Assembly (NCBI RefSeq): GCF_026342015.1
Contig: NZ_JAPENL010000002.1
Coordinates: forward strand, 1,865,001 to 1,929,000
Direction: 5' to 3'
Source of the DNA: Micromonospora lupini
GTDB lineage: Bacteria > Actinomycetota > Actinomycetes > Mycobacteriales > Micromonosporaceae
DNA: 64,000 nt
Under the pieces are notes generated by a model. It ran no database searches. It saw nothing but the letters and a program-made list of their open reading frames with translations, and was not told the origin of the DNA. Position 1 is the stretch's first letter. Every line of letters begins with the position of its first letter. This document shows positions 1 through 8,052 of this stretch, piece after piece. Made by a program: the position numbers and the translations under genes.

Positions 1-105
1 CTGGTCGACCGGCTCGGCGTGGGCGTCGACCGCGACGCCGGTCTGGACGCGCCCAGCTCACTGCGGCCCACAACGGCCAACCAGCGGATCGGAGACGTGC
101 GATGA
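1..105 (+). CDS. 3' end of an unidentified gene (partial)
   Basis: An open frame enters from the left edge and runs for 34 codons to a TGA at 103-105. It overlaps the Hsp20 start codon in an ATGA arrangement, which suggests translational coupling and an operon with the chaperone. The tail reads ...SSLRPTTANQRIGDVR. The proline/threonine-containing end followed by a short polar tail is reminiscent of extended short-chain sugar-nucleotide reductases, which would fit the glycosyltransferase neighbours, but the fragment is too short to name. Codon third positions are strongly G/C, as in a real gene. Confidence 0.55.
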   Translation: MVDRLGVGVDRDAGLDAPSSLRPTTANQRIGDVR

Positions 106-653
106 GCGAGCAGCAGCAGGCCGGCGGTTCCGGCCGTGGTTGGCGTGGTCGGCAGCAGGGCTGGGACCCGATGGGCGAGTTGCAGTCGTTGCGCGCCGAG
201 CTGAGCCGGCTGGTCGGCGGCCGGGCCGGGTCCTCCGACGTCGAGTTGACCGAGACCGCGGACGGCTGGCAGGTCGTCGTCCGGCTGCCCGGCGTCGCGC
301 CGGAGGAGGTGGCCGTCGAGCTGGACGACCGCGAGCTGTGCGTGCGCGCCCGCTCCGAGGCGGAGGTCAACGCCGAGCAGGGCATTCCCGGGGGTTTCGA
401 GACCCGCGGTTTCGAGTACCGCATCGACCTGCCGTCCCGCGTCGACCCGGAGGGCATCGACGCGGTGATGGACCACGGGCTGCTGCGGGTCCGCCTGCCC
501 CGGGCGGCGCGGCCCACGGCGCGCACCATCACCGTCGGCCGCACCGGGCCGCGCTCGGGCGGCCTCTCCGGGGGTACGCCGACACCGGTCGATCCCGCTG
601 CGGACCGGGAGCTGCACCACCCGGACACCGTCGGCGAGATGGACCGGCCGTAG
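102..653 (+). CDS. Hsp20/alpha-crystallin small heat-shock protein
   Basis: A 183-residue cytoplasmic ATP-independent holdase that binds unfolding proteins. The alpha-crystallin domain spans roughly residues 46-135: it opens with VELTETADGWQVVVRLPGV, and the diagnostic final beta strand HGLLRVRLPRA lies near residue 127. A possible I-x-V oligomerisation motif (TITVG) follows near 141. The N-terminal 25 residues are Gln/Gly-rich and probably disordered, and the C-terminal 40 residues are a long polar tail. The start is fixed by the ATGA overlap with the upstream gene. The neighbouring glycosyltransferase starts 9 bases after the stop, so the two are probably cotranscribed. No HrcA or HspR-type operator is visible because the promoter lies outside the window. 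Confidence 0.93.
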   Translation: MSEQQQAGGSGRGWRGRQQGWDPMGELQSLRAELSRLVGGRAGSSDVELTETADGWQVVVRLPGVAPEEVAVELDDRELCVRARSEAEVNAEQGIPGGFETRGFEYRIDLPSRVDPEGIDAVMDHGLLRVRLPRAARPTARTITVGRTGPRSGGLSGGTPTPVDPAADRELHHPDTVGEMDRP

Positions 654-661
654 CGGACCGC

Positions 662-1768
662 GTGGTCACCCCGTCCCTGCTCGGCCCGACGGCCGGGCGG
701 GTCGAAGACGTGCGACGGATCGCGGTGCTGCGTGCCAACGCCCTCGGCGACTTCATCTTCGTTCTGCCGGCGTTGGACGCGCTGCGTGCCGCGTACCCCT
801 CGGCGGAGATCGTGCTGCTCGGTGCGCCGTGGCACGCGAAGCTCTGGCGCGACCGGCCCGGCCCGGTGGACCGGGTGCTTGTGGTGCCGCCGGGCCCCGG
901 CATCCGGGAGCCGGAGGCGGATGAGCCGGCGTCCACGATGGACGACTTCGTGGCGGCGGCCAGCCGCGAGGGTTTCGACCTGGCGGTCCAGGCCCATGGC
1001 GGTGGCGCCAACTCCAACCCGTTGATCAGCCGCCTCGGCGCCCGGGTGACGGCGGGTCTGCGCGCCGAGGACGCGCCGCCGCTGGACCGGTGGGTCCGCT
1101 ACGTGTACTACCAGCACGAGGTGATCCGCTATCTGGAGGTGGTGGCCCTGGTCGGCGCCCCGGCGACCACGATCGTGCCGACGCTTGCGGTCACCAACGC
1201 CGACCGGGCCGAGGCGGAGAAGGTGCTCGGCCCGCCGACCCGCCCCCGGGTGGCGCTGCACCCCGGCGCCAGCGACACCCGACGTCGCTGGCCTGCCGAG
1301 CGGTTCGCCGAGGTGGCCCGTGCGCTGCACGGCGACGGGTACGAGGTGCTGGTCACCGGTACGCCCTCGGAGCGGGAGGTGGTGGACCAGGTGGTCGTGG
1401 CGGCGGGGGTGCCGGTCCGGCCGCAGGTGGGCACGCTCAGCCTCGGTGGGCTGGCCGGTTGCTACGCCGACTGCGCGCTGGTGATCTCCAACGACACCGG
1501 CCCGCTGCACCTGGCCGCCGCGGTGGGCGCGCCGACGGTGGGCATCTTCTGGGTCGGCAACCTGATCAACACGGCGAACCCGCTGCGGGGCCGGCACCGG
1601 CCGATCAGCTCCTGGACGGTGCACTGCCCGGTCTGCGGGGTGGACTGCACGCCGGGCATCTACCCGCACCGGCCCGGCGACGGCGAGTGCCCGCACCGCG
1701 ACTCGTTCGTCGCCGACGTGCCGACGGCCGAGGTGCTGGAGGCAGCCCGCGAGCTGCTCAGCCCGTAG
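662..1768 (+). CDS. Glycosyltransferase family 9 (heptosyltransferase-like)
   Basis: A 368-residue GT-B fold glycosyltransferase of the ADP-heptose:LPS heptosyltransferase family. Visible landmarks are the N-terminal NALGDFIFVLPALDALR segment, the central HPGASDTRRRWP near residue 198, and SNDTGPLHLAAAVG near 275, which forms the donor-binding site in GT9 enzymes. A cysteine-rich stretch (CPVCGVDC near 322) close to the C-terminus is an additional feature. GTG 662 is chosen because it follows the Hsp20 stop by 9 bases; GTG 710 is an alternative. Its stop lies 7 bases from that of the convergent GT2 gene. With HldE alongside, the likely donor is an ADP-activated heptose and the acceptor a surface glycan, but Gram-positive cells lack LPS, so the acceptor is unknown. 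Confidence 0.9.
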   Translation: MVTPSLLGPTAGRVEDVRRIAVLRANALGDFIFVLPALDALRAAYPSAEIVLLGAPWHAKLWRDRPGPVDRVLVVPPGPGIREPEADEPASTMDDFVAAASREGFDLAVQAHGGGANSNPLISRLGARVTAGLRAEDAPPLDRWVRYVYYQHEVIRYLEVVALVGAPATTIVPTLAVTNADRAEAEKVLGPPTRPRVALHPGASDTRRRWPAERFAEVARALHGDGYEVLVTGTPSEREVVDQVVVAAGVPVRPQVGTLSLGGLAGCYADCALVISNDTGPLHLAAAVGAPTVGIFWVGNLINTANPLRGRHRPISSWTVHCPVCGVDCTPGIYPHRPGDGECPHRDSFVADVPTAEVLEAARELLSP

Positions 1769-1775
1769 TCGGCGC

Positions 1776-2654
1776 TCAGGCCGGCTGCGGAGTGTCCTCG
1801 TCGGCGAGGACGACCTCCCACGCCTCCACGTCGCGTTCGGTGACAGTGGTGGGGGATTCCAGGTGGTAGGCGCCGCTGGGCAGGATGCCCGCCCCGCCGT
1901 GGCGGGCCAGCACCGCGAGCTGGGCGGCCACGTCCTCGCCCTGGTGTTTCTCGTGCACCCGTCGCCAGAAGTCGAAGCCTCCGGAGTCGACGAGCTTGGC
2001 CCGGTCGTAGAGCACGCACCCGCCGATCCAGGACACCTTGTACGCCCGCCACGCGCCAGGCGGCAGTGCCAGTTCGGCGGTGACGTGCAGCAGGTTGGCC
2101 GCCGAGTGGACGCGGGCGCGGTCCCACTCGGGGGTGCCCGGCCGGACCCGCTCCGGAACGGGCCGGCCGACCCACTCCTCGTAGTGCCCGTGCGCCTCCG
2201 GCCGGACGTCGTCGGTGTACGACAGGCCGTGCACTCCGTTGCCGACGAACCCGCAGCCCAGCTCCTCGATCGCGGTGACCAGCCGGTGCAGCGCCCCGGG
2301 TTCCAGCCAGACGTCGTCGTCGAGGTTGAGCACGTACCTGGCGGACGACGCGGCGAGCAGGTAGGCGCGATGCTCGGCCAATCCGCGGCGCGGCAGCCGG
2401 CGGGTCAACAGCACCGGGTGGCTCGCGTGGCGCAGCGCCCGGACCATGGTGGCCGCGGCGGGGTGGGAGTACGCCGGATCGCCGTCGGACTGGTCGCTTA
2501 CCACCACGCCGAAGCCCGGCACCCCGCCCTGGGCGGCGAGCCCGGCCAGTGTGACGGCCAGTTCGGCGGGCCGGTTGCGGGTCGGAATCAGCACGTCGAC
2601 AAGCCGGTCGGCGTGGAACTCCGCCGGGGCGCCGAGGGCGAGGGGACGGTTCAC
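1776..2654 (-). CDS. Glycosyltransferase family 2
   Basis: A 292-residue GT-A glycosyltransferase. The Rossmann-like N-terminus reads DVLIPTRNRPAELAVTLAGL, and the metal/nucleotide-binding aspartates appear as NLDDDVWLEPG near residue 112. A later region (VSWIGGCVLYDRAKL) is typical of the acceptor-side half. There are no membrane segments, so it acts in the cytoplasm. The GTG start at 2654 overlaps the TGA of hldE by 4 bases, giving tight coupling to heptose activation. It probably adds a sugar to the same glycan as the convergent GT9. Donor and acceptor cannot be read from the sequence. Confidence 0.88.
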   Translation of the reverse strand: MNRPLALGAPAEFHADRLVDVLIPTRNRPAELAVTLAGLAAQGGVPGFGVVVSDQSDGDPAYSHPAAATMVRALRHASHPVLLTRRLPRRGLAEHRAYLLAASSARYVLNLDDDVWLEPGALHRLVTAIEELGCGFVGNGVHGLSYTDDVRPEAHGHYEEWVGRPVPERVRPGTPEWDRARVHSAANLLHVTAELALPPGAWRAYKVSWIGGCVLYDRAKLVDSGGFDFWRRVHEKHQGEDVAAQLAVLARHGGAGILPSGAYHLESPTTVTERDVEAWEVVLADEDTPQPA

Positions 2655-4447
2655 GACGCCTGGGTGCGGGGGCTCAGCGACGGGTCGGTGGCGTGCGACG
2701 ACGGCTCCTGGCTGTGCGACCGGATCCGCTCGATGATCGCCGAGGTGGACCGGTCCGGCACGTACCCCAGGGTGCGCACCTGACCGCCCAGCCGGCGCAC
2801 CAGCGGCGCCTCCGGCACCAGCTCCGGCGGGTAGTCGCCGCCCTTGACGTACACGTCGGGCCGGACGGCCTCGATCAGCGCGGCGGGCGAGTCCTCCTCG
2901 AACACCACCACGTGGTCGACGCAGGACAGCGCGGCCAGCAGGGCGCCCCGGTCCTCGACCGGGTTGACCGGCCGGTCCGGCCCCTTGAGGCGGCGTACGC
3001 TGCCGTCCGAGTTGACCGCCACGATGAGCAGGTCGCCCAGTGCGCGGGCCTGTTCCAGGTAGCGCACGTGCCCGGGGTGCAGCACGTCGAAGCAGCCGTT
3101 GGTGAACACCACCGACCGGCCCGCCTCGCGATGTTCGGCGACGATCGCGTCCAGTTCGACGGTGCCGACAACCGCCGGGTGCCCGGTGGCCTCCGACGGC
3201 ATGTCGAGGGCGGCGAGCAGGTCGTCCCGCAGGCACACGCAGGTGCCGGTGTCGGACACGGTGATGGTGGCCGCGAGCTGGGCGAGCTGCGCGGCGGTGG
3301 GCAGCGGCGCGTCGGCGGCCAGGGCCAGCGTCATGGCCGCCAGGTACGCGTCCCCCGCGCCCACGGCGTGACTCGCGGGAACCGGGGTGCTGTGGCTGCG
3401 CCGCCGTTCCCCGTCCGCGCCGCCGACCACCGCGCCGTCGGTGTCCAGGGTCACCGCGACCACGTCCGCGCCTGTGTGCGCGCGCAGCTCGGCGAGGCGC
3501 GACTCGGCCAGTACGGCCCGGTCCACGCCCGCTCCGGCCTCGGTGTTCACGGTGACGCCGGTGCCGGTGACGCTGAGACCGTCGCCGGTGAGGGCCACCC
3601 GACTCTCGCTCGGGGTGGGCTCGCCGACCGGGCCGGGCCTGTCGTCGGCGCGGGCCCCGCCCGGTGCGGCGCCCACGCTCAGCTCGGACGGCCCGTCGGC
3701 CGGATCGCTGTCCGGGTGTTCCAGGTGCAGGTCGGCGCCGGCGGTCGAACGGTTCGCGCCGCCGGCACGGGCCAGCAGCCTGGTCGCCTCGGCGAAGCTG
3801 GGGGTGACCACAGTCGGCGCGAGCCCTCGCCAGTCGGCGAGGTCGTGGGCGTCCAGCGCGACCGTGGCGTACCGCTCGCGCTGCTCGACCAGCCACGCGC
3901 GGACCGGCGCGGGCAGTGCCCCCAGGCCGTAGTCGCAGACGACAAGGGTGGGCGCCTCTCCGCCGGCGGCGGCGCGCAGCTCCTCGGTGGCGCAGTCCAG
4001 CGCCGTGAGCAGCCGGGCCACCCCGTCCGGGTCGAGCGCGTCGTCCGCGTCGCCGGAGTCCTCCCGGAGCAGGATCTGGTTGCCGGCGAGCATCCGCCGC
4101 TTCACCGGGGTGGGCCGACCGGGCTGGTTGACCGTACGGTCCCAGACGCCGGCCCGGTCCAGGCAGTCGTGCAGCTCGTCGCCGGCCACGTCCGCGCCGA
4201 CCGGTGCCACCAGCACGGCCCGCCCGCCGAGGGTGGCGACGTTGACCGCTGTGTTCGCGGCTCCACCGGCGGCGGAGATCCGTCGACGCAGGGTGAGGAC
4301 CGGGGCGGGCGCCTCCCGGCAGAGCCGGTCGGAGTCGGCGAACCGCCACTCGTCAAGCATGGCGTCGCCGACGATCAGGACCGGACGCCCGAGCCAGCTC
4401 TCCACGACTGAGGCGAGCCGGCGCTGTTCCGCTGCTGCTCCTGCCAT
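2651..4447 (-). CDS. hldE: Bifunctional heptose-7-phosphate kinase / heptose-1-phosphate adenylyltransferase
   Basis: Makes ADP-D-glycero-beta-D-manno-heptose in the cytoplasm. It phosphorylates heptose 7-phosphate at C1 and later adenylylates heptose 1-phosphate. The N-terminal PfkB/ribokinase-type kinase shows VGDAMLDEW near residue 27, GGAANTAVN near 62 and the catalytic GAGDAY near 362. The C-terminal cytidylyltransferase-like domain has TNGCFDVLHPGHVRYLEQA near 446 and VYVKGGDY. At 598 residues it is about 120 longer than E. coli HldE. The excess is mainly a polar, low-complexity insertion inside the kinase at about residues 225-310. ATG 4447 was chosen; TTG 4480 is possible. The separate phosphatase (GmhB) is not visible here. 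Confidence 0.93.
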   Translation of the reverse strand: MAGAAAEQRRLASVVESWLGRPVLIVGDAMLDEWRFADSDRLCREAPAPVLTLRRRISAAGGAANTAVNVATLGGRAVLVAPVGADVAGDELHDCLDRAGVWDRTVNQPGRPTPVKRRMLAGNQILLREDSGDADDALDPDGVARLLTALDCATEELRAAAGGEAPTLVVCDYGLGALPAPVRAWLVEQRERYATVALDAHDLADWRGLAPTVVTPSFAEATRLLARAGGANRSTAGADLHLEHPDSDPADGPSELSVGAAPGGARADDRPGPVGEPTPSESRVALTGDGLSVTGTGVTVNTEAGAGVDRAVLAESRLAELRAHTGADVVAVTLDTDGAVVGGADGERRRSHSTPVPASHAVGAGDAYLAAMTLALAADAPLPTAAQLAQLAATITVSDTGTCVCLRDDLLAALDMPSEATGHPAVVGTVELDAIVAEHREAGRSVVFTNGCFDVLHPGHVRYLEQARALGDLLIVAVNSDGSVRRLKGPDRPVNPVEDRGALLAALSCVDHVVVFEEDSPAALIEAVRPDVYVKGGDYPPELVPEAPLVRRLGGQVRTLGYVPDRSTSAIIERIRSHSQEPSSHATDPSLSPRTQAS

Positions 4448-4627
4448 GCCTCCCCGGGTCCCCAGCGGCCCTCGGGACAAACCTGCGCCGAGGCCGTCTG
4501 CGCCGCAGGTCGGCGGCCTTTCGTCCCAGCCTCGTCGACGCGGTGCCCGTCGTCACCGACGTGGGGTGTTTCGGGTGTTGGGGGTCGGGAAGGACATTGA
4601 GGTATCCCGGAGAGGAGATGTACCGAG

Positions 4628-5170
4628 ATGGCAGCGACATTGCAGGGCAAGAGGATCGCCTTCCTGGCCGCCGACGGCGTCGAGGAGGTCGAGTACGTCC
4701 AGCCGCGCGAGGCTGTCGAGAACGCCGGCGCGACGGCCGAGCTGGTCTCGCTCAAGCCCGGTTCCATCCAGTCCTTCAACCACCTGGACCAGTCCAAGAC
4801 GTACGACGTGGACGTCACCGCGGACAAGGCGGACGCCGCCGGGTACGACGCGCTGGTGCTGCCGGGCGGGGTGGCGAACCCGGACTTCCTGCGGTCCGAC
4901 CCGGACGCGGTGCGGTTCGTGCGGGCGTTCTTCGACGCCGGCAAGCCGGTGGGGGTGATCTGTCACGGCCCGTGGACGCTTATCGAGGCGGACGTGGTGC
5001 GCGGCCGGCGGATCACCTCCTGGCCCAGCCTGCGGACCGATCTGACAAACGCCGGCGCGACCTGGGTCGACGAGGAGTGCGTAACGGACGGCAACCTGAC
5101 AAGCAGCCGCAACCCCGACGACCTCCCCGCCTTCTGCGCAAAGATCACCAAAACCTTCGCCACCACCTGA
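4628..5170 (+). CDS. DJ-1/PfpI family type 1 glutamine amidotransferase-like protein
   Basis: A 180-residue single-domain member of the DJ-1/PfpI superfamily, the group that includes PfpI-like proteases, YhbO/HchA-type deglycases and general stress proteins. The nucleophile is Cys112 in the elbow VICHGPW, the acidic partner is Glu20 in the segment DGVEEVEYVQP, and ALVLPGGVANPDFLR forms the conserved central loop. There is no signal peptide, so it is cytoplasmic. A purine-rich ribosome-binding site (AGAGGAG) lies about 10 bases upstream of the ATG. The gene stands alone, with a long inverted repeat downstream. The substrate (glyoxal-modified proteins, or peptides) cannot be decided. Confidence 0.92.
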   Translation: MAATLQGKRIAFLAADGVEEVEYVQPREAVENAGATAELVSLKPGSIQSFNHLDQSKTYDVDVTADKADAAGYDALVLPGGVANPDFLRSDPDAVRFVRAFFDAGKPVGVICHGPWTLIEADVVRGRRITSWPSLRTDLTNAGATWVDEECVTDGNLTSSRNPDDLPAFCAKITKTFATT

Positions 5171-5193
5171 CCCGCCCCCCGGCCCTAGCCCTC

Positions 5194-5254
5194 GTTGATC
5201 AAGAGGTTTGCGTCATCCCACCCGGCGTGTCGTGACGCGAACCTCTTGATCAAC
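5194..5254. repeat. Long inverted repeat, family A copy 1
   Basis: Arms at 5194-5215 and 5233-5254 (22 bases, one mismatch) enclose a 17-base loop. The arm core is TTGATCAAGAGGTTTGCGTCA. A T-run at 5271-5276 follows 17 bases later, so it may help terminate the PfpI transcript, but the same arm sequence recurs at 32444-32501, which marks it as a dispersed palindromic family rather than just a terminator. Confidence 0.85.
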
Positions 5255-5320
5255 CCTGGGAGGCTCGGGGTTTTTTGGGGGTGTGGGGCATGTTCCACGG
5301 TGGTCGGGAAAGAGGGCTTG

Positions 5321-6997
5321 ATGACCACCGAAGCCTCTGCCGCGCCGGTACTGAATCGCCAGCAGATCCGGCTGCTCATGCTGGGCCTGATGACCGGCAT
5401 GCTGCTGGCCGCCCTCGACCAGACGATCGTCGGCACGGCCCTGCCGACAATCGTCGGTGAGCTGGGTGGGATCAACCACTACTCGTGGGTGGTCACGGCG
5501 TACCTGCTCGCCTCGACCGCGTCGACGCCGCTGTACGGCAAGATGGCCGACCTGTACGGGCGTCGCCCGGTCTTCCTCTTCTCGATCGGCACGTTCCTGC
5601 TCGGGTCGTTGCTGGCCGGCCTGTCGCAGAACATGACTCAGTTGATCATCACGCGGGGCATCCAGGGCCTCGGCGCCGGTGGTCTGCTGACGCTTGCGTT
5701 CACCATCATCTCGGACGTGGTCTCACCCCGGGAGAGAGGCCGCTATCAGGGTCTCTTCGGAGCCGTGTTCGGAATCGCGTCGGTGGCCGGCCCACTGGTC
5801 GGCGGGTACTTCGCCGAGACCGACTGGCGATGGATCTTCTACATCAACGTGCCGCTGGCGATCCTGGCGATCGTGGTCTGCTACCACGTGATGCGACTGA
5901 TCCCGTTCGAGCGCCGGGACCACGCGATCGACTGGCTCGGCGCCGGCCTGCTGGTGGCCGGGGTGAGCTGTCTCCTGCTCGCGCTGAGCTGGGGCGGCAA
6001 CGAGTACCCGTGGGGCTCCGGGCTGATCATCGGCCTCTTCGTCGCCGGTGCGGCGCTGGCCGTGCTCTTCGTGCTCCAGGAGGCGCGGGTCGCCGAGCCG
6101 ATCCTGCCGCTGCGGCTGTTCCGCAGCGCCACGTTCGCGCTCGCCAACTCCGCCGGCTTCGTACTCGGTCTGGTGATGTTCGGGTCGATCATCTTCATCC
6201 CGCTGTACCTCCAGATCGTCAAGGGCGCCTCGCCTACCCGCAGCGGTCTGCTGATGCTGCCGATGATGGCAGGCATCATCGTGACCTCGATCCTCACCGG
6301 GCGGGCCATGAGCCGGATCGGCCGGTACAAGTGGTTCCCGGTGGCCGGATCGGCGACCCTGCTGGTCGGCATGCTCCTGTTCACCCGGTTGCAGGTGGGC
6401 ACGTCGCTCTGGGTGGCGTTCGGCTTCATGGTGGTGATCGGCGTCGGCCTCGGTCTGTGCATGCAGTCGCTGGTCCTCGCGGTGCAGAACGCGGTGTCCG
6501 TCCGCGACCTGGGCGCCGGCACCTCCTCGGCGACGTTCTTCCGGTCACTTGGCGGTTCGTTCGGGGTGGCGATCCTCGGCACGGTGCTGTCCTCGCGGCT
6601 CAACTCGCAGCTCGCCGACCGGTTGCCCGGTGCGATCGCCCAGCTCCCGCCCGAGCAGCGGGCGGCGGTGGCGGCGAGCGGCGGCACGAACATCTCGATC
6701 AACGACCCGGCGACCATCATGGCGCTGCCCGGTGCCGTCCGGGCGGCCATCCAGGCGTCGTTCGTGGAGTCGCTGCACCTGGTCTTCCTGACTGCCGGGC
6801 TCGTCGCCATCGTGGCGGTGCTTGTCACAGTGGCGATGCCCAACAGCACGCTGCGCGGGGCCGGCCCCGAGGGCGCGACAGGCGGCGCCGACCCGCTGGG
6901 TGGCAAGGCCGCCGCGGCGGGCGGTAAGCCCCTGACGCGGGAGTCCAAGGAGGAGGCCGCCGCGGACATGGAGTCCAAGTCCCAGACGATGATCTGA
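5321..6997 (+). CDS. MFS drug exporter, DHA2 (14-TM) family
   Basis: A 558-residue proton-driven multidrug exporter of the EmrB/QacA type. The N-terminal transmembrane region carries ALDQTIVGTALPTIV (DHA2 motif D1). The loop-2 motif A reads GKMADLYGRRPVF near residue 85, and motif C (GPLVGGYFAE) is near 160. About 14 hydrophobic helices can be counted, with a large extracytoplasmic loop between the last two (around 430-485). The C-terminal 55 residues are polar and Ala/Gly-rich. ATG 5321 fits the start of homologues, whereas the upstream in-frame extension translates the inverted repeat. A strong terminator follows at 7008-7040. No dedicated regulator is adjacent, although a TetR gene lies downstream on the other strand. 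Confidence 0.93.
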   Translation: MTTEASAAPVLNRQQIRLLMLGLMTGMLLAALDQTIVGTALPTIVGELGGINHYSWVVTAYLLASTASTPLYGKMADLYGRRPVFLFSIGTFLLGSLLAGLSQNMTQLIITRGIQGLGAGGLLTLAFTIISDVVSPRERGRYQGLFGAVFGIASVAGPLVGGYFAETDWRWIFYINVPLAILAIVVCYHVMRLIPFERRDHAIDWLGAGLLVAGVSCLLLALSWGGNEYPWGSGLIIGLFVAGAALAVLFVLQEARVAEPILPLRLFRSATFALANSAGFVLGLVMFGSIIFIPLYLQIVKGASPTRSGLLMLPMMAGIIVTSILTGRAMSRIGRYKWFPVAGSATLLVGMLLFTRLQVGTSLWVAFGFMVVIGVGLGLCMQSLVLAVQNAVSVRDLGAGTSSATFFRSLGGSFGVAILGTVLSSRLNSQLADRLPGAIAQLPPEQRAAVAASGGTNISINDPATIMALPGAVRAAIQASFVESLHLVFLTAGLVAIVAVLVTVAMPNSTLRGAGPEGATGGADPLGGKAAAAGGKPLTRESKEEAAADMESKSQTMI

Positions 6998-7007
6998 CCG
7001 CGCCCGT

Positions 7008-7040
7008 CCGACCGCCCCGGAATGTCTCCGGGGCGGTCGG
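7008..7040 (+). terminator. Hairpin terminator after the DHA2 exporter
   Basis: A perfect 13-base stem (7008-7020 with 7028-7040, arm CCGACCGCCCCGG) and a 7-base loop start 11 bases after the stop codon. It lacks a clear U-run, as is common for actinobacterial terminators. Confidence 0.75.
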
Positions 7041-7150
7041 CGTCATCCGGCCACGAGGCGGAGAGGCTGCGCGTGCCGGCGGTTGAGACGATCGAGCGCG
7101 GCGGAGGTCGCCGCGTCGGCGGCGGCCTGACGAAGCCGCCCATCCGACAT

Positions 7151-7225
7151 GATCGACTCGAGATCGCCGAGATCGGGGTATCCAGGCGCCGGGGACACCC
7201 CGACGTCGGCGATCTCGAGTCGATC
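7151..7225. repeat. Long inverted repeat between convergent genes
   Basis: Arms 7151-7179 and 7197-7225 (29 bases, two mismatches) share the core GATCGACTCGAGATCGCCGA. The loop is 17 bases. It lies in the 309-base gap between the exporter and the TetR gene, which converge on it, so it could terminate either transcript or be a dispersed palindrome. The rest of the gap holds only the terminator at 7008-7040; no gene is evident. Confidence 0.8.
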
Positions 7226-7306
7226 AAGCAGCTCTGCGCCGGTTCGTGGCGGGAGCGGAACAGTTCGGCCGGCCCGCCCGGCCTGCCCGGCCCGGTCGAC
7301 GCCGGG

Positions 7307-7939
7307 TCAGGCGGGGCGGCGGTAGACGCCGTACCACCAGGTTGCGGCCAACTCCCGGGCGGCAGCCGCGTCGGTGGCGGGGTCGGCCGAGGTCGTGCTG
7401 ACGTGGTCGGCGAGGAAACGGTCACCGCCGACCACGATCAGGCGGCTCGCGGCGTCCACGTCGAGGTCGGCGGGGGTACGCCCGGCCTGCTGCTCGACGC
7501 GAAGCGCCTCGACGGTGCGCGTCACGAACTGCTCCAGCCCTGCCGCCCAGTACTCCCGAACCACCTCGTCGTACGCGGCGACCTCGCTCACCGCGGCGAG
7601 CACCGGGGCGTACGTCCGGTAGATCCGGATCACGTCGGCGAAGACCTCGGTCAGCCTGGCCAGCGGGTCGCCGGGCCCGCCCGGGTCCCAGCCGCCGGTG
7701 CGGTCGAAGGAACTTTCCCGCATGGTGCCGGCGAGGCGCATGAGCAGTTCGCTCTTGTCCCGGAAATGGGTGTAGAAGGTCGACCGCGCCACGCCGGCCT
7801 CTGCGGCGATCCGCTGCACGCCGAGGTCGGTGAAGCGGATCCCCTCCTTCAGGAGCCGCTCGGTGGCCGCAAGCACCCGCGCCTCGACGGCCGCGCGTCC
7901 GTCGGGGTTGCTCGGGCGGCGGCGGGTGATCGAGGGCAT
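7307..7939 (-). CDS. TetR/AcrR family transcriptional repressor
   Basis: A 210-residue regulator. The N-terminal TetR helix-turn-helix spans residues 15-65, with IAAEAGVARSTFYTHFRDKSEL as the recognition region (near residues 43-64). The remaining ~145 residues form the helical ligand-binding and dimerisation domain. It is divergent from the aldo/keto reductase gene. A 19-base perfect palindrome (7988-8006) sits between them, the expected operator for autoregulation and control of the reductase. ATG 7939 is chosen because the 37-codon upstream extension would translate through the operator. Probably responds to a small molecule handled by the reductase. Confidence 0.92.
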   Translation of the reverse strand: MPSITRRRPSNPDGRAAVEARVLAATERLLKEGIRFTDLGVQRIAAEAGVARSTFYTHFRDKSELLMRLAGTMRESSFDRTGGWDPGGPGDPLARLTEVFADVIRIYRTYAPVLAAVSEVAAYDEVVREYWAAGLEQFVTRTVEALRVEQQAGRTPADLDVDAASRLIVVGGDRFLADHVSTTSADPATDAAAARELAATWWYGVYRRPA

Positions 7940-7987
7940 GGTCGAGATCCTAGGTGGCCGGGGGTGCGACCGACGACGTACGCTCGT

Positions 7988-8006
7988 GTCGGACACTGTG
8001 TCCGAC
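7988..8006. promoter_or_regulatory. TetR operator between the TetR and aldo/keto reductase genes
   Basis: The palindrome GTCGGACAC-T-GTGTCCGAC is perfect over 9+9 bases, with an extra half-site-like GTGTCCG at 8010-8016. It lies 49 bases upstream of the TetR start and 47 bases upstream of the reductase start, where a repressor would cover both promoters. Function is inferred from symmetry and position. Confidence 0.75.
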
Positions 8007-8052
8007 GGAGTGTCCGGCAGGGGCCTCCGACCCACCACGAGGAGCGACACAC

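Noticed and set aside
140..661. A long frame upstream of GT9 overlapping the Hsp20 gene in another frame
   Set aside because: It is an Arg/Pro/Gly-rich shadow of Hsp20 coding DNA; the GT9 protein starts at GTG 662 where family similarity begins.
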